The translations under genes were made by a program, and so were the position numbers. A stretch of 64,000 bases of DNA from JAHRVQ01 sp051278195 (GTDB taxonomy: Bacteria > Pseudomonadota > Gammaproteobacteria > Pseudomonadales > Azotimanducaceae): positions 1 through 64,000 of the forward strand of contig JBNMQM010000014.1 in the NCBI GenBank assembly GCA_051278195.1. The letters run 5' to 3'. Shown here in pieces: positions 62,659 to 64,000 of the stretch; within the stretch, counting starts at the first letter, position 1, and each line of letters starts with the position of its first letter. Under the pieces are notes generated by a model. The model made no database searches. It saw only the letters and a list, made by a program, of their open reading frames with translations, and was not told where the DNA came from.

Positions 62659-64000
62659 GTGACGACAGAGACCAGCACCACCAGCAAAACGACAACATCG
62701 ATGTCACCCATCGAACTTGCGATATTTATCAGCCGCGCTGAAGCAATTTGCGCTGAAATGGGTGCTTTGCTCCAGCGAGCTGCATTTTCGCCGAATATTA
62801 AGGATCGATTGGATTTTTCCTGCGCGTTGTTCGATGTCGGCGGCGGGTTGTTCGCGCAGGCGGCGCATATCCCTGTCCACCTCGGCAGCATGGCTTTCGC
62901 GATGGCGAGTATCGTCAACAATATTGAGTGGCAAGAAGGTGACATGCTGGTGGTCAATGATCCTTTTTTGGGTGGCACGCACCTCCCCGATGTCACTATG
63001 ATTGCGCCGCTCTTTGTCGGCGGTGAGCTAACGGCATTCGTTGCTAACAGGGCCCATCATGCGAATATTGGCGCTATTGCCCCTGGTTCTATGCCCCTGT
63101 CCAAAACCCTGGAAGAGGAAGGGTTGATTATCCCGCCGACCATTTTTATGCGGGATTCTAAAATTTTGCCAACAGAGTTCAGCAAGTTAACGGATATACC
63201 GGGAGCTGATTCCAGCGGTGACTTTGCGGCACAGATCAGCGCAAACCTAGCCGGTCTGCTGCGCCTCGGCGCTATTGTTGAGGTCATGGGGGTTCCAGAT
63301 TTCAATAATGCCATTTCGGCCATGAATGCCTATGGCATGAGGTTGGCAGCGGCAGCTCTGTCAGAAATACCTGCCGGTGAATACCGCTTTACGGATTTGA
63401 TGGATGACAATGGTTTTGGTCTACGCGATATTCCCATTTCGGTCACGATTACTGTGGCTGATCGCATCAAGGTCGACTTCAGTGGTACATCCGAGCAGGT
63501 TGAGGGCAATATTAATTGTCCCCTTTCGGTGGCAGCTGCGGCGGTATTTTATGTGTTTCGATGTTTGATGCCGGATACCACCCCAAATTGTGCGGGCACA
63601 TTCAGCCATATCGAGCTGACAGCGCCACTCGGTTGTCTGGTCAATGCCGAACGACCCGCTGCCACTGCAGCCGGGAATGTCGAAACATCGATGCGGATAG
63701 TCGATGTTGTGTTGGGCGCCTTGGCACCTGCGTTGCCGGATAGAATCCCTGCCGCCAGTCAGGGCACAATGAACAACATCGCTATGGGAAATCATAGGGC
63801 GCCTGTGTCCTGGGATTATTATGAAACGGTGGGTGGTGGCATGGGTGCCTCGAAGACGTCGCATGGCTTATCTGCAGTTCAAAGTCATATGACGAATACA
63901 CTAAATACCCCGATTGAAAGTCTAGAAAGCCACTATCCTTTGCGAATCACGGAATACTCGATTAGAAGCAAATCAGGGGGCAGGGGACAGCAGGTGGGCG
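62659..64000 (+). CDS. Hydantoinase B/5-oxoprolinase family, 3' end outside window
   Basis: An open frame with GTG 62659 or, equally, ATG 62701 as start, running past the right edge (at least 430 residues). It has the HyuB hallmarks: RAAFSPNIKDRLDFSCALFD, GDMLVVNDPFLGGTHLPDVT, RAHHANIGAIAPGSMP and the SGTSEQVEGNINCP region. The family is the B subunit of N-methylhydantoinase or 5-oxoprolinase-like carboxylases, which act on cyclic amides with ATP. The A subunit is not in the window and may follow. No ribosome site decides the start. Confidence 0.92.
   Translation, partial: MTTETSTTSKTTTSMSPIELAIFISRAEAICAEMGALLQRAAFSPNIKDRLDFSCALFDVGGGLFAQAAHIPVHLGSMAFAMASIVNNIEWQEGDMLVVNDPFLGGTHLPDVTMIAPLFVGGELTAFVANRAHHANIGAIAPGSMPLSKTLEEEGLIIPPTIFMRDSKILPTEFSKLTDIPGADSSGDFAAQISANLAGLLRLGAIVEVMGVPDFNNAISAMNAYGMRLAAAALSEIPAGEYRFTDLMDDNGFGLRDIPISVTITVADRIKVDFSGTSEQVEGNINCPLSVAAAAVFYVFRCLMPDTTPNCAGTFSHIELTAPLGCLVNAERPAATAAGNVETSMRIVDVVLGALAPALPDRIPAASQGTMNNIAMGNHRAPVSWDYYETVGGGMGASKTSHGLSAVQSHMTNTLNTPIESLESHYPLRITEYSIRSKSGGRGQQVG

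Overview
The window is chromosomal DNA from a free-living, Gram-negative gammaproteobacterium, probably a marine heterotroph. The smc-zipA-ligA cluster, htpX, rdgC, tex, fused rlmKL, dinG, a PhoP/PhoQ-type pair and a DUF1631 protein with c-di-GMP domains all point there. Several lipid/acyl-CoA genes (two thiolases, an enoyl-CoA isomerase, an acyl-CoA dehydrogenase, an SDR) and two related alpha/beta hydrolases suggest growth on fatty or other organic acids. There is no phage, insertion sequence, CRISPR array, rRNA or tRNA that I can see. The genome reads as gene-dense, with many 1-11 bp overlaps.

Layout. 1-2.9 kb (minus): a truncated hybrid histidine kinase, an enoyl-CoA isomerase and a small cytochrome c. 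3.0-6.1 kb: a membrane PAS-GGDEF-EAL protein and an unknown membrane protein. 6.2-12.7 kb: thiolase, RND efflux adaptor and pump, SDR. 12.7-16.3 kb: htpX, a YjbR-family gene and rlmKL, the last apparently starting at an ATC codon. 16.3-20.4 kb: a non-coding leader with a terminator/antiterminator pair, then two overlapping genes for an ABCC-like split ABC exporter. 20.6-23.3 kb (minus): a receiver/ATPase signalling protein and asnS. 23.4-25.0 kb: an MBL-fold hydrolase and an SMP-30 protein. 25.1-29.7 kb (minus): rdgC, a serine hydrolase and tex. 30.1-33.2 kb: a Sel1-like exported protein, an alpha/beta hydrolase and a secreted serine hydrolase. 33.3-40.3 kb: smc, zipA, ligA and a transglycosylase-like lipoprotein in one tight run. 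40.4-43.7 kb: a small Arg-rich protein (minus), dinG and glycerate kinase. 43.7-46.7 kb: a glycine-zipper protein, a PepSY protein and a PhoP/PhoQ-like pair behind a direct-repeat operator. 46.9-49.9 kb (minus): a DUF349 protein and a double CDGSH protein. 50.0-52.0 kb: acyl-CoA dehydrogenase and alpha/beta hydrolase. 52.0-52.7 kb: a repeat-rich gap. 52.7-55.9 kb (minus): thiolase and a GH20 hexosaminidase. 56.0-61.4 kb: a diguanylate cyclase and a 1401-residue PilZ-DUF1631-GGDEF-EAL protein. 61.4-64 kb: argD (minus) and the start of a hydantoinase B/oxoprolinase gene.

The items most worth a second look are the attenuator-like leader before the split ABCC-type exporter, the ATC start of rlmKL, the TTCAG-N6-TTCAG operator with ideal -10 spacing before the PepSY/two-component operon, the short Arg-rich gene beside dinG, and the repeat cluster at 52.0-52.7 kb. 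I did not find one large unmistakably new system; these are modest leads and are scored as such. All functional calls come from reading motifs, without database searches.
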